Both the position numbers and the translations under genes were made by a program. From contig NC_064037.1 in NCBI RefSeq assembly GCF_932526225.1, positions 18,913,471-18,977,470 on the forward strand: a DNA stretch of 64,000 bases. The letters run 5' to 3'. The notes under the pieces were generated by a model. That model had not been told where the DNA came from and ran no database searches. It was given only the letters and a program-made list of their open reading frames with translations. Position 1 is the first letter of the stretch. The number at the start of each line of letters is the position of its first letter. Positions 27,409 through 41,800 of this stretch are shown here, in pieces. This DNA comes from Nematostella vectensis (lineage: Eukaryota; Cnidaria; Anthozoa; Actiniaria; Edwardsiidae).

Positions 27409-28415
27409 TATCTCTTATTATTTATTTGCAAGACCAGACAATGGTATATGTTAAATTAACAGCGGCAAAACTAGCAGTATGCATTTTTAAATTTCTCGGA
27501 GTCTATTGGACTCCAGTGGTGCACTAGGCTCTAACTTTAGGAAGCAGGGATTGCGATGGACATCAATTATAATTATAAGGTGTATATCGTGAAAAAAATT
27601 AAACTGCATGGGCCCCTTTACCCGTTCGAGATCAAAGAACTAGTTCTAGCCAAATACAAGGCAGAGATTCAAGCAAGCCAAAATTTCATTACTCCAGCCA
27701 CTTCTATCACAGATAGTTGCTGATATTTTACAGGTGTAAAGCTAGTGTTAATACACTTTACACCTGTTGACACAGGTTTCAATATAAAGTGAAAACAAAA
27801 GACGCTTTCTCTCTCATGTTAGAGTACATTACTCCATGACACCACATAATGTAATGAGTAGCAGACTTGTGATAACGAAGAAGGACCATTACAAAAGTGA
27901 TAGGGGTTGGTGCCCACACGTGTTTGTGCATGCCCTGGGCGTGACAGGACGGACCAAAAAAATCTAGATAAGGCTTGTTCTCTCGAGAGGCTCTTAGAAG
28001 TACCATATGCGGTCCAACCCAGAAGGTTTGAGACTTCCCTTCAACAAAGAACACCATGTGGACTATTCAATACACCGAAAAAAAAACGAATACGACTTTG
28101 ACAAGAGCCCAGAACTCTTCTAATCTGGCCATTGGCACCTGCACCAGGACTTGTCAGTAACCAGAGAATCAAAACCGAATACGATATTCAATGACTTCTC
28201 ACAAACTTCTAAACCCAAAGTAGGTCGTACATGTATAATAAGCACATTTTTGGAAAAGCCTTCAAAGTCCCTCTGGCGACTCTTATATTATATTTATATA
28301 TAAAGTATTTCTGTATATATTGAAATGTATAAAGTATCTCTTATTATTTATTTGCGAGACCAGACAATGGTATACGTTAAATTAACAGCGGCAAAACTAG
28401 CAGTATGCATTTTTA

Positions 28416-31400
28416 AATTTCTCGGAGTCCAGTTGACTCCAGTGGTGCACTAGGCTCTAACTTTAGGAAGCAGGGATTGCGATGGACATCAATTATAATT
28501 ATGAGGTGTATATCGTGAAAAAAATAACCTGCATGGGCCCCTTTACCCGTTCGAGATCAAAGAACTAGTTCTAGCCAAATACAAGGCAGAGATTTAAGCA
28601 AGCCAAGCTGTCATTACGCCAGCCACTTCTATCACAGATAGTTGCTGATATTTTACAGGTGTAAAGCTAGTGTTAATACACTTTACACCTGTTGACACAG
28701 GTTTCAATATAAAATGAAAACAAAAGACGCTTTCTCTCTCATGTTAGAGTACATTACTCCATGACACCACATAATGTTATGAGAAGCAGACTTGTGATAA
28801 GGAAGAAGGACCATTACAAAAGTGATGGGGTTGGTGCCCACACGTGTTTGTTCATGCCCTGGGCGTGACAGGACGGACCAAAAAAATCTAGATAAGGCTT
28901 GTTCTCTCGAGAGGCTCTTAGAAGTACCATATGCGGTCCAACCCAGAGGTTTTGAGACTTCCCTTCAACAAAGAACACCATGTGGACTATTCAATACACC
29001 GAAAAAAAAAAACGAATACGACTTTGACAAGAGCCCAGAACTCTTCTAATCTGGCCATTGGCACCTGCACCAGGACTTGTCAGTAACCAGAGAATCAAAA
29101 CCGAATAAGATATTCAATGACTTCTCACAAACTTCTAAACCCAAAGTAGGTCGTACATGTATAATAAGCACAGTTTTGGAACAGCCTTCAAAGTCCCTCT
29201 GGAGACTCTTATATTATATTAATATATAAAGTATTTCTGTATATATTGAAATATATTATGTATCTCTTATTATTTATTTGCGAGACCAGACAATGGTATA
29301 TGATAAATTAACAGCGGCAAAACTAGCAGTATGCATTTTTAAATTTCTCGGAGTCCAGTGGACTCCAGTGGTGCACTAGGCTCTAACTTTAGGAAGCAGG
29401 GATTGCGATGGACATCAATTATAATTATAAGGTGTATATCGTGAAAAAAAATAACCTGCATGGTCCCCTTTACCGTTCGAGATCAAAGAACTAGTTCTAG
29501 CCAAATACAAGGCAGAGATTTAAGCAAGCCAAGCTGTCATTACGCCAGCCACTTCTATCACAGATAGTTGCTGATATTTTACAGGTGTAAAGCTAGTGTT
29601 AATACACTTTACACCTGTTGACACAGGTTTCAATATAAAGTGAAAACAAAAGACGCTTTCTCTCTCATGTTAGAGTACATTACTCCATGACACCACATAA
29701 TGTTATGAGTAGCAGACTTGTGATAAGGAAGAAGGACCATTACAAAAGTGATGGGGTTGGTGCCCACACGTGTTTGTGCATGCCCTGGGCGTGACAGGGC
29801 GGACCAAAAAATTCTAGATAAGGCTTGTTCTCTCGAGAGGCTCTTTGAAGTACCATATGCGGTCAAACCCAGAAGTTTTGAGACTTCCCTTCAACAAAGA
29901 ACACTATGTGGACTATTCAATACACCGAAAAATAAAAAACGAATACGACTTTGACAAGAGCCCAGAATTCTTCTAATCTGGCCATTGGCACCTGCACCAG
30001 GACTAGTCAGTACACCAGAGAATCAAAACCGAATAAGATATTCAATGACTTCTCACAAACTTCTAAACCCAAAGTAGGTCGTACATGTATAATAAGCACA
30101 TTTTTGGAACAGCCTTCAAAGTCCCTCTGGAGACTCTTATATTATATTAATATATAAAGTATTTCTGTATATATTGAAATATATAATGTATCTCTTATTA
30201 TTTATTTGCGAGACCAGACAATGGTATATGATAAATTAACAGCGGCAAAACTAGCAGTATGCATTTTTTAATTTCTCGGAGTCCAGTGGACTCCAGTGGT
30301 GCACTAGGCTCTAACTTTAGGAAGCAGGGATTGCGATGGACATCAATTATAATTATAAGGTGTATATCGTGAAAAAAAATAACCTGCATGGGCCCCTTTA
30401 CCCGTTCGAGATCAAAGAACTAGTTCTAGCCAAATACAAGGCAGAGATTCAAGCAAGCCAAGCTGTCATTACGCCAGCCACTTCTATCACAGATAGTTGC
30501 TGATAATTTACAGGTGTAAAGCTAGTGTTAATACACTTTACACCTGTTGACACAGGTTTCAATATAAAATGAAAACAAAAGACGCTTTCTCTCTCATGTT
30601 AGAGTACATTACTCCATGACACCACATAATGTTATGAGAAGCAGACTTGTGATAAGGAAGAAGGACCATTACAAAAGTGATGGGGTTGGTGCCCACACGT
30701 GTTTGTTCATGCCCTGGGCGTGACAGGACGGACCAAAAAAATCTAGATAAGGCTTGTTCTCTCGAGAGGCTCTTAGAAGTACCATATGCGGTCCAACCCA
30801 GAAGTTTTGAGACTTCCCTTCAACAAAGAACACCATGTGGACTATTCAATACACCGAAAAAAAAACGAATACGACTTTGACAAGAGCCCAGAACTCTTCT
30901 AATCTGGCCATTGGCACCTGCACCAGGACTTGTCAGTAACCAGAGAATCAAAACCGAATAAGATATTCAATGACTTCTCACAAACTTCTAAACCCAAAGT
31001 AGGTCGTACATGTATAATAAGCACAGTTTTGGAACAGCCTTCAAAGTCCCTCTGGAGACTCTTATATTATATTAATATATAAAGTATTTCTGTATATATT
31101 GAAATATATAATGTATCTCTTATTATTTATTTGCGAGACCAGACAATGGTATATGATAAATTAACAGCGGCAAAACTAGCAGTATGCATTTTTTAATTTC
31201 TCGGAGTCCAGTGGACTCCAGTGGTGCACTAGGCTCTAACTTTAGGAAGCAGGGATTGCGATGGACATCAATTATAATTATAAGGTGTATATCGTGAAAA
31301 AAAATAACCTGCATGGGCCCCTTTACCCGTTCGAGATCAAAGAACTAGTTCTAGCCAAATACAAGGCAGAGATTCAAGCAAGCCAAGCTGTCATTACGCC

Positions 31401-33975
31401 AGCCACTTCTATCACAGATAGTTGCTGATAATTTACAGGTGTAAAGCTAGTGTTAATACACTTTACACCTGTTGACACAGGTTTCAATATAAAATGAAAA
31501 CAAAAGACGCTTTCTCTCTCATGTTAGAGTACATTACTCCATGACACCACATAATGTTATGAGAAGCAGACTTGTGATAAGGAAGAAGGACCATTACAAA
31601 AGTGATGGGGTTGGTGCCCACACGTGTTTGTTCATGCCCTGGGCGTGACAGGACGGACCAAAAAAATCTAGATAAGGCTTGTTCTCTCGAGAGGCTCTTA
31701 GAAGTACCATATGCGGTCCAACCCAGAAGTTTTGAGACATCCCTTCAACAAAGAACACCATGTGGACTATTCAATACACCGAAAAAAAAACGAATACGAC
31801 TTTGACAAGAGCCCAGAACTCTTCTAATCTGGCCATTGGCACCTGCACCAGGACTTGTCAGTAACCAGAGAATCAAAACCGAATAAGATATTCAATGACT
31901 TCTCACAAACTTCTAAACCCAAAGTAGGTCGTACATGTATAATAAGCACAGTTTTGGAACAGCCTTCAAAGTCCCTCTGGAGACTCTTATATTATATTAA
32001 TATATAAAGTATTTCTGTATATATTGAAATATATAATGTATCTCTTATTATTTATTTGCGAGACCAGACAATGGTATATGATAAATTAACAGCGGCAAAA
32101 CTAGCAGTATGCATTTTTTAATTTCTCGGAGTCCAGTGGACTCCAGTGGTGCACTAGGCTCTAACTTTAGGAAGCAGGGATTGCGATGGACATCAATTAT
32201 AATTATAAGGTGTATATCGTGAAAAAAAATAACCTGCATGGGCCCCTTTACCCGTTCGAGATCAAAGAACTAGTTCTAGCCAAATACAAGGCAGAGATTC
32301 AAGCAAGCCAAGCTGTCATTACGCCAGCCACTTCTATCACAGATAGTTGCTGATATTTTACAGGTGTAAAGCTAGTGTTAATACACTTTACACCTGTTGA
32401 CACAGGTTTCAATATAAAGTGAAAACAAAAGACGCTTTCTCTCTCATGTTAGAGTACATTACTCCATGACACCACATAATGTTATGAGAAGCAGACTTGT
32501 GATAAGGAAGAAGGACCATTACAAAAGTGATTTGGTTGGTGCCCACACGTGTTTGTTCATGCCCTGGGCGTGACAGGACGGACCAAAAAAATCTAGATAA
32601 GGCTTGTTCTCTCGAGAGGCTCTTAGAAGTACCATATGCGGTCCAACCCAGAAGTTTTGAGACTTCCCTTCAACAAAGAACACCATGTGGACTATTCAAT
32701 ACACCGAAAAAAAAACGAATACGACTTTGACAAGAGCCCAGAACTCTTCTAATCTGGCCATTGGCACCTGCACCAGGACTTGTCAGTAACCAGAGAATCA
32801 AAACCGAATAAGATATTCAATGACTTCTCACAAACTTCTAAACCCAAAGTAGGTCGTACATGTATAATAAGCACAGTTTTGGAACAGCCTTCAAAGTCCC
32901 TCTTGAGACTCTTATATTATATTATATTAATATATAAAGTATTTCTGTATATATTGAAATATATAATGTATCTCTTATTATTTATTTGCGAGACCAGACA
33001 ATGGTATATGATAAATTAACAGCGGCAAAACTAGCAGTATGCATTTTTTAATTTCTCGGAGTCCAGTGGACTCCAGTGGTGCACTAGGCTCTAACTTTAG
33101 GAAGCAGGGATTGCGATGGACATCAATTATAATTATAAGGTGTATATCGTGAAAAAAAATAACCTGCATGGGCCCCTTTACCCGTTCGAGATCAAAGAAC
33201 TAGTTCTAGCCAAATACAAGGCAGAGATTCAAGCAAGCCAAGCTGTCATTACGCCAGCCACTTCTATCACAGATAGTTGCTGATATTTTACAGGTGTAAA
33301 GCTAGTGTTAATACACTTTACACCTGTTGACACAGGTTTCAATATAAAGTGAAAACAAAAGACGCTTTCTCTCTCATGTTAGAGTACATTACTCCATGAC
33401 ACCACATAATGTTATGAGTAGCAGACTTGTGATAAGGAAGAAGGACCATTACAAAAGTGATGGGGTTGGTGCCCACACGTGTTTGTTCATGCCCTGGGCG
33501 TGACAGGACGGACCAAAAAAATCTAGATAAGGCTTGTTCTCTCGAGAGGCTCTTAGAAGTACCATATGCGGTCCAACCCAGAAGTTTTGAGACTTCCCTT
33601 CAACAAAGAACACCATGTGGACTATTCAATACACCGAAAAAAAAAACGAATACGACTTTGACAAGAGCCCAGAACTCTTCTAATCTGGCCATTGGCACCT
33701 GCACCAGGACTTGTCAGTAACCAGAGAATCAAAACCGAATAAGATATTCAATGACTTCTCACAAACTTCTAAACCCAAAGTAGGTCGTACATGTATAATA
33801 AGCACAGTTTTGGAACAGCCTTCAAAGTCCCTCTGGAGACTCTTATATTATATTAATATATAAAGTATTTCTGTATATATTGAAATATATAATGTATCTC
33901 TTATTATTTATTTGCGAGACCAGACAATGGTATATGTTAAATTAACAGCGGCAAAACTAGCAGTATGCATTTTTA
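28416..33975 (+). repeat. Six-monomer run repeated at 51619-57174
   Basis: Diagnostic variants match the later run in order: cagttgactcc, then catggtcccctttaccg, then three to four monomers with a longer T-run (gcattttttaattt), including the ATTTGG change near 32531/55735. The offset is 23203-23204, dropping to 23199 after a 5-bp expansion (extra atatt) near 32920. Copy 1 is then followed by two monomers (33976-35826) missing from copy 2. Confidence 0.8.
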
Positions 33976-35826
33976 AATTTCTCGGAGTCTATTGGACTCC
34001 AGTGGTGCACTAGGCTCTAACTTTAGGAAGCAGGGATTGCGATGGACATCAATTATAATTATAAGGTGTATATCGTGAAAAAAATTAACATGCATGGGCC
34101 CCTTTAACCGTTCGAGATCAAAGAACTAGTTCTAGCCAAATACAAGGCAGAGATTCAAGCAAGCCAAAATTTCATTACTCCAGCCACTTCTATCACAGAT
34201 AGTTGCTGATATTTTACAGGTGTAAAGCTAGTGTTAATACACTTTACACCTGTTGACACAGGTTTCAATATAAAGTGAAAACAAAAGACGCTTTCTCTCT
34301 CATGTTAGAGTACATTACTCCATGACACCACATAATGTTATGAGTAGCAGACTTGTGATAACGAAGAAGGACCATTACAAAAGTGATGGGGTTGGTGCCC
34401 ACACGTGTTTGTTCATGCCCTGGGCGTGACAGGACGGACCAAAAAAATCTAGATAAGGCTTGTTCTCTCGAGAGGCTCTTAGAAGTACCATATGCGGTCC
34501 AACCCAGAAGTTTTGAGACTTCCCTTCAACAAAGAACACCATGTGGACTATTCAATACACCGAAAAAAAAACGAATACGACTTTGACAAGAGCCCAGAAC
34601 TCTTCTAATCTGGCCATTGGCACCTGCACCAGGACTTGTCAGTAACCAGAGAATCAAAACCGAATAAGATATTCAATGACTTCTCACAAACTTCTAAACC
34701 CAAAGTAGGTCGTACATGTATAATAAGCACAGTTTTGGAACAGCCTTCAAAGTCCCTCTTGAGACTCTTATATTATATTAATATATAAAGTATTTCTGTA
34801 TATATTGAAATATATAATGTATCTCTTATTATTTATTTGCGAGACCAGACAATGGTATATGATAAATTAACAGCGGCAAAACTAGCAGTATGCATTTTTT
34901 AATTTCTCGGAGTCCAGTGGACTCCAGTGGTGCACTAGGCTCTAACTTTAGGAAGCAGGGATTGCGATGGACATCAATTATAATTATAAGGTGTATATCG
35001 TGAAAAAAAATAACCTGCATGGGCCCCTTTACCCGTTCGAGATCAAAGAACTAGTTCTAGCCAAATACAAGGCAGAGATTCAAGCAAGCCAAGCTGTCAT
35101 TACGCCAGCCACTTCTATCACAGATAGTTGCTGATATTTTACAGGTGTAAAGCTAGTGTTAATACACTTTACACCTGTTGACACAGGTTTCAATATAAAG
35201 TGAAAACAAAAGACGCTTTCTCTCTCATGTTAGAGTACATTACTCCATGACACCACATAATGTTATGAGTAGCAGACTTGTGATAAGGAAGAAGGACCTT
35301 TACAAAAGTGATGGGGTTGGTGCCCACACGTGTTTGTTCATGCCCTGGGCGTGACAGGACGGACCAAAAAAATCTAGATAAGGCTTGTTCTCTCGAGAGG
35401 CTCTTAGAAGTACCATATGCGGTCCAACCCAGAAGTTTTGAGACTTCCCTTCAACAAAGAACACCATGTGGACTATTCAATACACCGAAAAAAAAAACGA
35501 ATACGACTTTGACAAGAGCCCAGAACTCTTCTAATCTGGCCATTGGCACCTGCACCAGGACTTGTCAGTAACCAGAGAATCAAAACCGAATAAGATATTC
35601 AATGACTTCTCACAAACTTCTAAACCCAAAGTAGGTCGTACATGTATAATAAGCACAGTTTTGGAACAGCCTTCAAAGTCCCTCTGGAGACTCTTATATT
35701 ATATTAATATATAAAGTATTTCTGTATATATTGAAATATATAATGTATCTCTTATTATTTATTTGCGAGACCAGACAATGGTATATGTTAAATTAACAGC
35801 GGCAAAACTAACAGTATGCATTTTTA

Positions 35827-38800
35827 AATTTCTCGGAGTCTATTGGACTCCAGTGGTGCACTAGGCTCTAACTTTAGGAAGCAGGGATTGCGATGGACAT
35901 CAATTATAATTATAAGGTGTATATCGTGAAAAAAATTAACCTGCATGGGCCCCTTTACCCGTTCGAGATCAAAGAACTAGTTCTAGCCAAATACAAGGCA
36001 GAGATTCAAGCAAGCCAAAATTTCATTACTCCAGCCACTTCTATCACAGATAGTTGCTGATATTTTACAGGTGTAAAGCTAGTGTTAATACACTTTACAC
36101 CTGTTGACACAGGTTTCAATATAAAGTGAAAACAAAAGACGCTTTCTCTCTCATGTTAGAGTACATTACTCCATGACACCACATAATGTTATGAGTAGCA
36201 GACTTGTGATAACGAAGAAGGACCATTACAAAAGTGATAGGGGTTGGTGCCCACACGTGTTTGTGCATGCCCTGGGCGTGACAGGACGGACCAAAAAAAT
36301 CTAGATAAGGCTTGTTCTCTCGAGAGGCTCTTAGAAGTACCATATGCGGTCCAACCCAGAAGGTTTGAGACTTCCCTTCAACAAAGAACACCATGTGGAC
36401 TATTCAATACACCGAAAAAAAAACGAATACGACTTTGACAAGAGCCCAGAACTCTTCTAATCTGGCCATTGGCACCTGCACCAGGACTAGTCAGTTCACC
36501 AGAGAATCAAAACCGAATACGATATTCAATGACTTCTCACAAACTTCTAAACCCAAAGTAGGTCGTACATGTATAATAAGCACATTTTTGGAAAAGCCTT
36601 CAAAGTCCCTCTGGCGACTCTTATATTATATTTATATATAAAGTATTTCTGTATATATTGAAATGTATAAAGTATCTCTTATTATTTATTTGCGAGACCA
36701 GACAATGGTATACGTTAAATTAACAGCGGCAAAACTAGCAGTATGCATTTTTAAATTTCTCGGAGTCCATTGAACTCCAGTGGTGCACTAGGCTCTAACT
36801 TTAGGAAGCAGGGATTGCGATGGACATCAATTATAATTATAAGGTGTATATCGTGAAAAAAAATAACCTGCATGGGCCCCTCTACCCGTTCGAGATCAAA
36901 GAACTAGTTCTAGCCAAATACAAGGCAGAGATTCAAGCAAGCCAAGCTGTCATTACGCCAGCCACTTCTATCACAGATAGTTGCTGATATTTTACAGGTG
37001 TAAAGCTAGTGTTAATACACTTTACACCTGTTGACACAGGTTTCAATATAAAGTGAAAACAAAAGACGCTTTCTCTCTCATGTTAGAGTACATTACTCCA
37101 TGACACCACATAATGTTATGAGTAGCAGACTTGTGATAAGGAAGAAGGACCTTTACAAAAGTGATAGGGGTTGGTGCCCACACGTGTTTGTGCAAGCCCT
37201 GGGCGTGACAGGGCGGACCAAAAAATTCTAGATAAGGCTTGTTCTCTCGAGAGGCTCTTAGAAGTACCATATGCGGTCCAACCCAGAAGTTTTGAGACTT
37301 CCCTTTAACAAAGAACACTATGTGGACTATTCAATACACCGAAAAATAAAAAACGAATACGACTTTGACAAGAGCCCAGAATTCTTCTAATCTGGCCATT
37401 GGCACCTGCACCAGGACTAGTCAGTTCACCAGAGAATCAAAACCGAATACGATATTCAATGACTTCTCACAAACTTCTAAACCCAAAGTAGGTCGTACAT
37501 GTATAATAAGCACATTTTTGGAAAAGCCTTCAAAGTCCCTCTGGCGACTCTTATATTATATTTATATATAAAGTATTTCTGTATATATTGAAATGTATAA
37601 AGTATCTCTTATTATTTATTTGCGAGACCAGACAATGGTATACGTTAAATTAACAGCGGCAAAACTAGCAGTATGCATTTTTAAATTTCTCGGAGTCCAT
37701 TGAACTCCAGTGGTGCACTAGGCTCTAACTTTAGGAAGCAGGGATTGCGATGGACATCAATTATAATTATAAGGTGTATATCGTGAAAAAAAATAACCTG
37801 CATGGGCCCCTCTACCCGTTCGAGATCAAAGAACTAGTTCTAGCCAAATACAAGGCAGAGATTCAAGCAAGCCAAGCTGTCATTACGCCAGCCACTTCTA
37901 TCACAGATAGTTGCTGATATTTTACAGGTGTAAAGCTAGTGTTAATACACTTTACACCTGTTGACACAGGTTTCAATATAAAGTGAAAACAAAAGACGCT
38001 TTCTCTCTCATGTTAGAGTACATTACTCCATGACACCACATAATGTTATGAGTAGCAGACTTGTGATAAGGAAGAAGGACCTTTACAAAAGTGATAGGGG
38101 TTGGTGCCCACACGTGTTTGTGCATGCCCTGGGCGTGACAGGGCGGACCAAAAAATTCTAGATAAGGCTTGTTCTCTTGAGAGGCTCTTAGAAGTACCAT
38201 ATGCGGTCCAACCCAGATGTTTTGAGACTTCCCTTCAACAAAGAACACTATGTGGACTATTCAATACACCGAAAAATAAAAAACGAATACGACTTTGACA
38301 AGAGCCCAGAATTCTTCTAATCTGGCCATTGGCACCTGCACCAGGACTTGTCAGTAACCAGAGAATCAAAAGCGAATAAGATATTCAATGACTTCTCACA
38401 AACTTCTAAACCCAAAGTAGGTCGTACATGTATAATAAGCACAGTTTTGGAACAGCCTTCAAAGTCCCTCTGGAGACTCTTATATTATATTAATATATAA
38501 AGTATTTCTGTATATATTGAAATATATAATGTATCTCTTATTATTTATTTGCGAGACCAGACAATGGTATATGTTAAATTAACAGCGGCAAAACTAGCAG
38601 TATGCATTTTTAAATTTCTCGGAGTCTATTGGACTCCAGTGGTGCACTAGGCTCTAACTTTAGGAAGCAGGGATTGCGATGGACATCAATTATAATTATA
38701 AGGTGTATATCGTGAAAAAAATTAACCTGCATGGGCCCCTTTACCCGTTCGAGATCAAAGAACTAGTTCTAGCCAAATACAAGGCAGAGATTCAAGCAAG

Positions 38801-41800
38801 CCAAAATTTCATTACTCCAGCCACTTCTATCACAGATAGTTGCTGATATTTTACAGGTGTAAAGCTAGTGTTAATACACTTTACACCTGTTGACACAGGT
38901 TTCAATATAAAGTGAAAACAAAAGACGCTTTCTCTCTCATGTTAGAGTACATTACTCCATGACACCACATAATGTTATGAGTAGCAGACTTGTGATAACG
39001 AAGAAGGACCATTACAAAAGTGATAGGGGTTGGTGCCCACACGTGTTTGTGCATGCCCTGGGCGTGACAGGACGGACCAAAAAAATCTAGATAAGGCTTG
39101 TTCTCTCGAGAGGCTCTTAGAAGTACCATATGCGGTCCAACCCAGAAGGTTTGAGACTTCCCTTCAACAAAGAACACCATGTGGACTATTCAATACACCG
39201 AAAAAAAAACGAATACGACTTTGACAAGAGCCCAGAACTCTTCTAATCTGGCCATTGGCACCTGCACCAGGACTAGTCAGTTCACCAGAGAATCAAAACC
39301 GAATACGATATTCAATGACTTCTCACAAACTTCTAAACCCAAAGTAGGTCGTACATGTATAATAAGCACATTTTTGGAAAAGCCTTCAAAGTCCCTCTGG
39401 CGACTCTTATATTATATTTATATATAAAGTATTTCTGTATATATTGAAATGTATAAAGTATCTCTTATTATTTATTTGCGAGACCAGACAATGGTATACG
39501 TTAAATTAACAGCGGCAAAACTAGCAGTATGCATTTTTAAATTTCTCGGAGTCCATTGAACTCCAGTGGTGCACTAGGCTCTAACTTTAGGAAGCAGGGA
39601 TTGCGATGGACATCAATTATAATTATAAGGTGTATATCGTGAAAAAAAATAACCTGCATGGGCCCCTCTACCCGTTCGAGATCAAAGAACTAGTTCTAGC
39701 CAAATACAAGGCAGAGATTCAAGCAAGCCAAGCTGTCATTACGCCAGCCACTTCTATCACAGATAGTTGCTGATATTTTACAGGTGTAAAGCTAGTGTTA
39801 ATACACTTTACACCTGTTGACACAGGTTTCAATATAAAGTGAAAACAAAAGACGCTTTCTCTCTCATGTTAGAGTACATTACTCCATGACACCACATAAT
39901 GTTATGAGTAGCAGACTTGTGATAAGGAAGAAGGACCTTTACAAAAGTGATAGGGGTTGGTGCCCACACGTGTTTGTGCAAGCACTGGGCGTGACAGGGC
40001 GGACCAAAAAATTCTAGATAAGGCTTGTTCTCTCGAGAGGCTCTTAGAAGTACCATATGCGGTCCAACCCAGAAGTTTTGAGACTTCCCTTTAACAAAGA
40101 ACACTATGTGGACTATTCAATACACCGAAAAATAAAAAACGAATACGACTTTGACAAGAGCCCAGAATTCTTCTAATCTGGCCATTGGCACCTGCACCAG
40201 GACTAGTCAGTTCACCAGAGAATCAAAACCGAATACGATATTCAATGACTTCTCACAAACTTCTAAACCCAAAGTAGGTCGTACATGTATAATAAGCACA
40301 TTTTTGGAAAAGCCTTCAAAGTCCCTCTGGCGACTCTTATATTATATTTATATATAAAGTATTTCTGTATATATTGAAATGTATAAAGTATCTCTTATTA
40401 TTTATTTGCGAGACCAGACAATGGTATACGTTAAATTAACAGCGGCAAAACTAGCAGTATGCATTTTTAAATTTCTCGGAGTCCATTGAACTCCAGTGGT
40501 GCACTAGGCTCTAACTTTAGGAAGCAGGGATTGCGATGGACATCAATTATAATTATAAGGTGTATATCGTGAAAAAAAATAACCTGCATGGGCCCCTCTA
40601 CCCGTTCGAGATCAAAGAACTAGTTCTAGCCAAATACAAGGCAGAGATTCAAGCAAGCCAAGCTGTCATTACGCCAGCCACTTCTATCACAGATAGTTGC
40701 TGATATTTTACAGGTGTAAAGCTAGTGTTAATACACTTTACACCTGTTGACACAGGTTTCAATATAAAGTGAAAACAAAAGACGCTTTCTCTCTCATGTT
40801 AGAGTACATTACTCCATGACACCACATAATGTTATGAGTAGCAGACTTGTGATAAGGAAGAAGGACCTTTACAAAAGTGATAGGGGCTGGTGCCCACACG
40901 TGTTTGTGCATGCCCTGGGCGTGACAGGGCGGACCAAAAAATTCTAGATAAGGCTTGTTCTCTTGAGAGGCTCTTAGAAGTACCATATGCGGTCCAACCC
41001 AGATGTTTTGAGACTTCCCTTCAACAAAGAACACTATGTGGACTATTCAATACACCGAAAAATAAAAAACGAATACGACTTTGACAAGAGCCCAGAATTC
41101 TTCTAATCTGGCCATTGGCACCTGCACCAGGACTAGTCAGTACACCAGAGAATCAAAACCGAATAAGATATTCAATGACTTCTCACAAACTTCTAAACCC
41201 AAAGTAGGTCGTACATGTATAATAAGCACATTTTTGGAACAGCCTTCAAAGTCCCTCTGGAGACTCTTATATTATATTAATATATAAAGTATTTCTGTAT
41301 ATATTGAAATATATAATGTATCTCTTATTATTTATTTGCGAGACCAGACAATGGTATATGATAAATTAACAGCGGCAAAACTAGCAGTATGCATTTTTAA
41401 ATTTCTCGGAGTCCATTGGACTCCAGTGGTGCACTAGGCTCTAACTTTAGGAAGCAGGGATTGCGATGGACATCAATTATAATTATAAGGTGTATATCGT
41501 GAAAAAAAGTAACCTGCATGGGCCCCTTTACCCGTTCGAGATCAAAGAACTAGTTCTAGCCAAATACAAGGCAGAGATTCAAGCAAGCCAAAATTTCATT
41601 ACTCCAGCCACTTCTATCACAGATAGTTGCTGATATTTTACAGGTGTAAAGCTAGTGTTAATACACTTTACACCTGTTGACACAGGTTTCAATATAAAGT
41701 GAAAACAAAAGACGCTTTCTCTCTCATGTTAGAGTACATTACTCCATGACACCACATAATGTTATGAGTAGCAGACTTGTGATAACGAAGAAGGACCATT

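Larger units (their letters stand above)
15917..28082 (+). repeat. Tandem segmental duplication, copy 2
   Basis: Copy 2 contains the second retrotransposon in the same position of the same monomer as copy 1, plus one additional monomer (about 16807-17657). Beyond 28082 the two copies differ: the A-run lacks the T present at 15918. Confidence 0.85.

Noticed and set aside
32915-32935. Extra ATATT in one monomer as a functional insertion
   Set aside because: It is a simple slippage in an AT-rich tract, present in one copy only.
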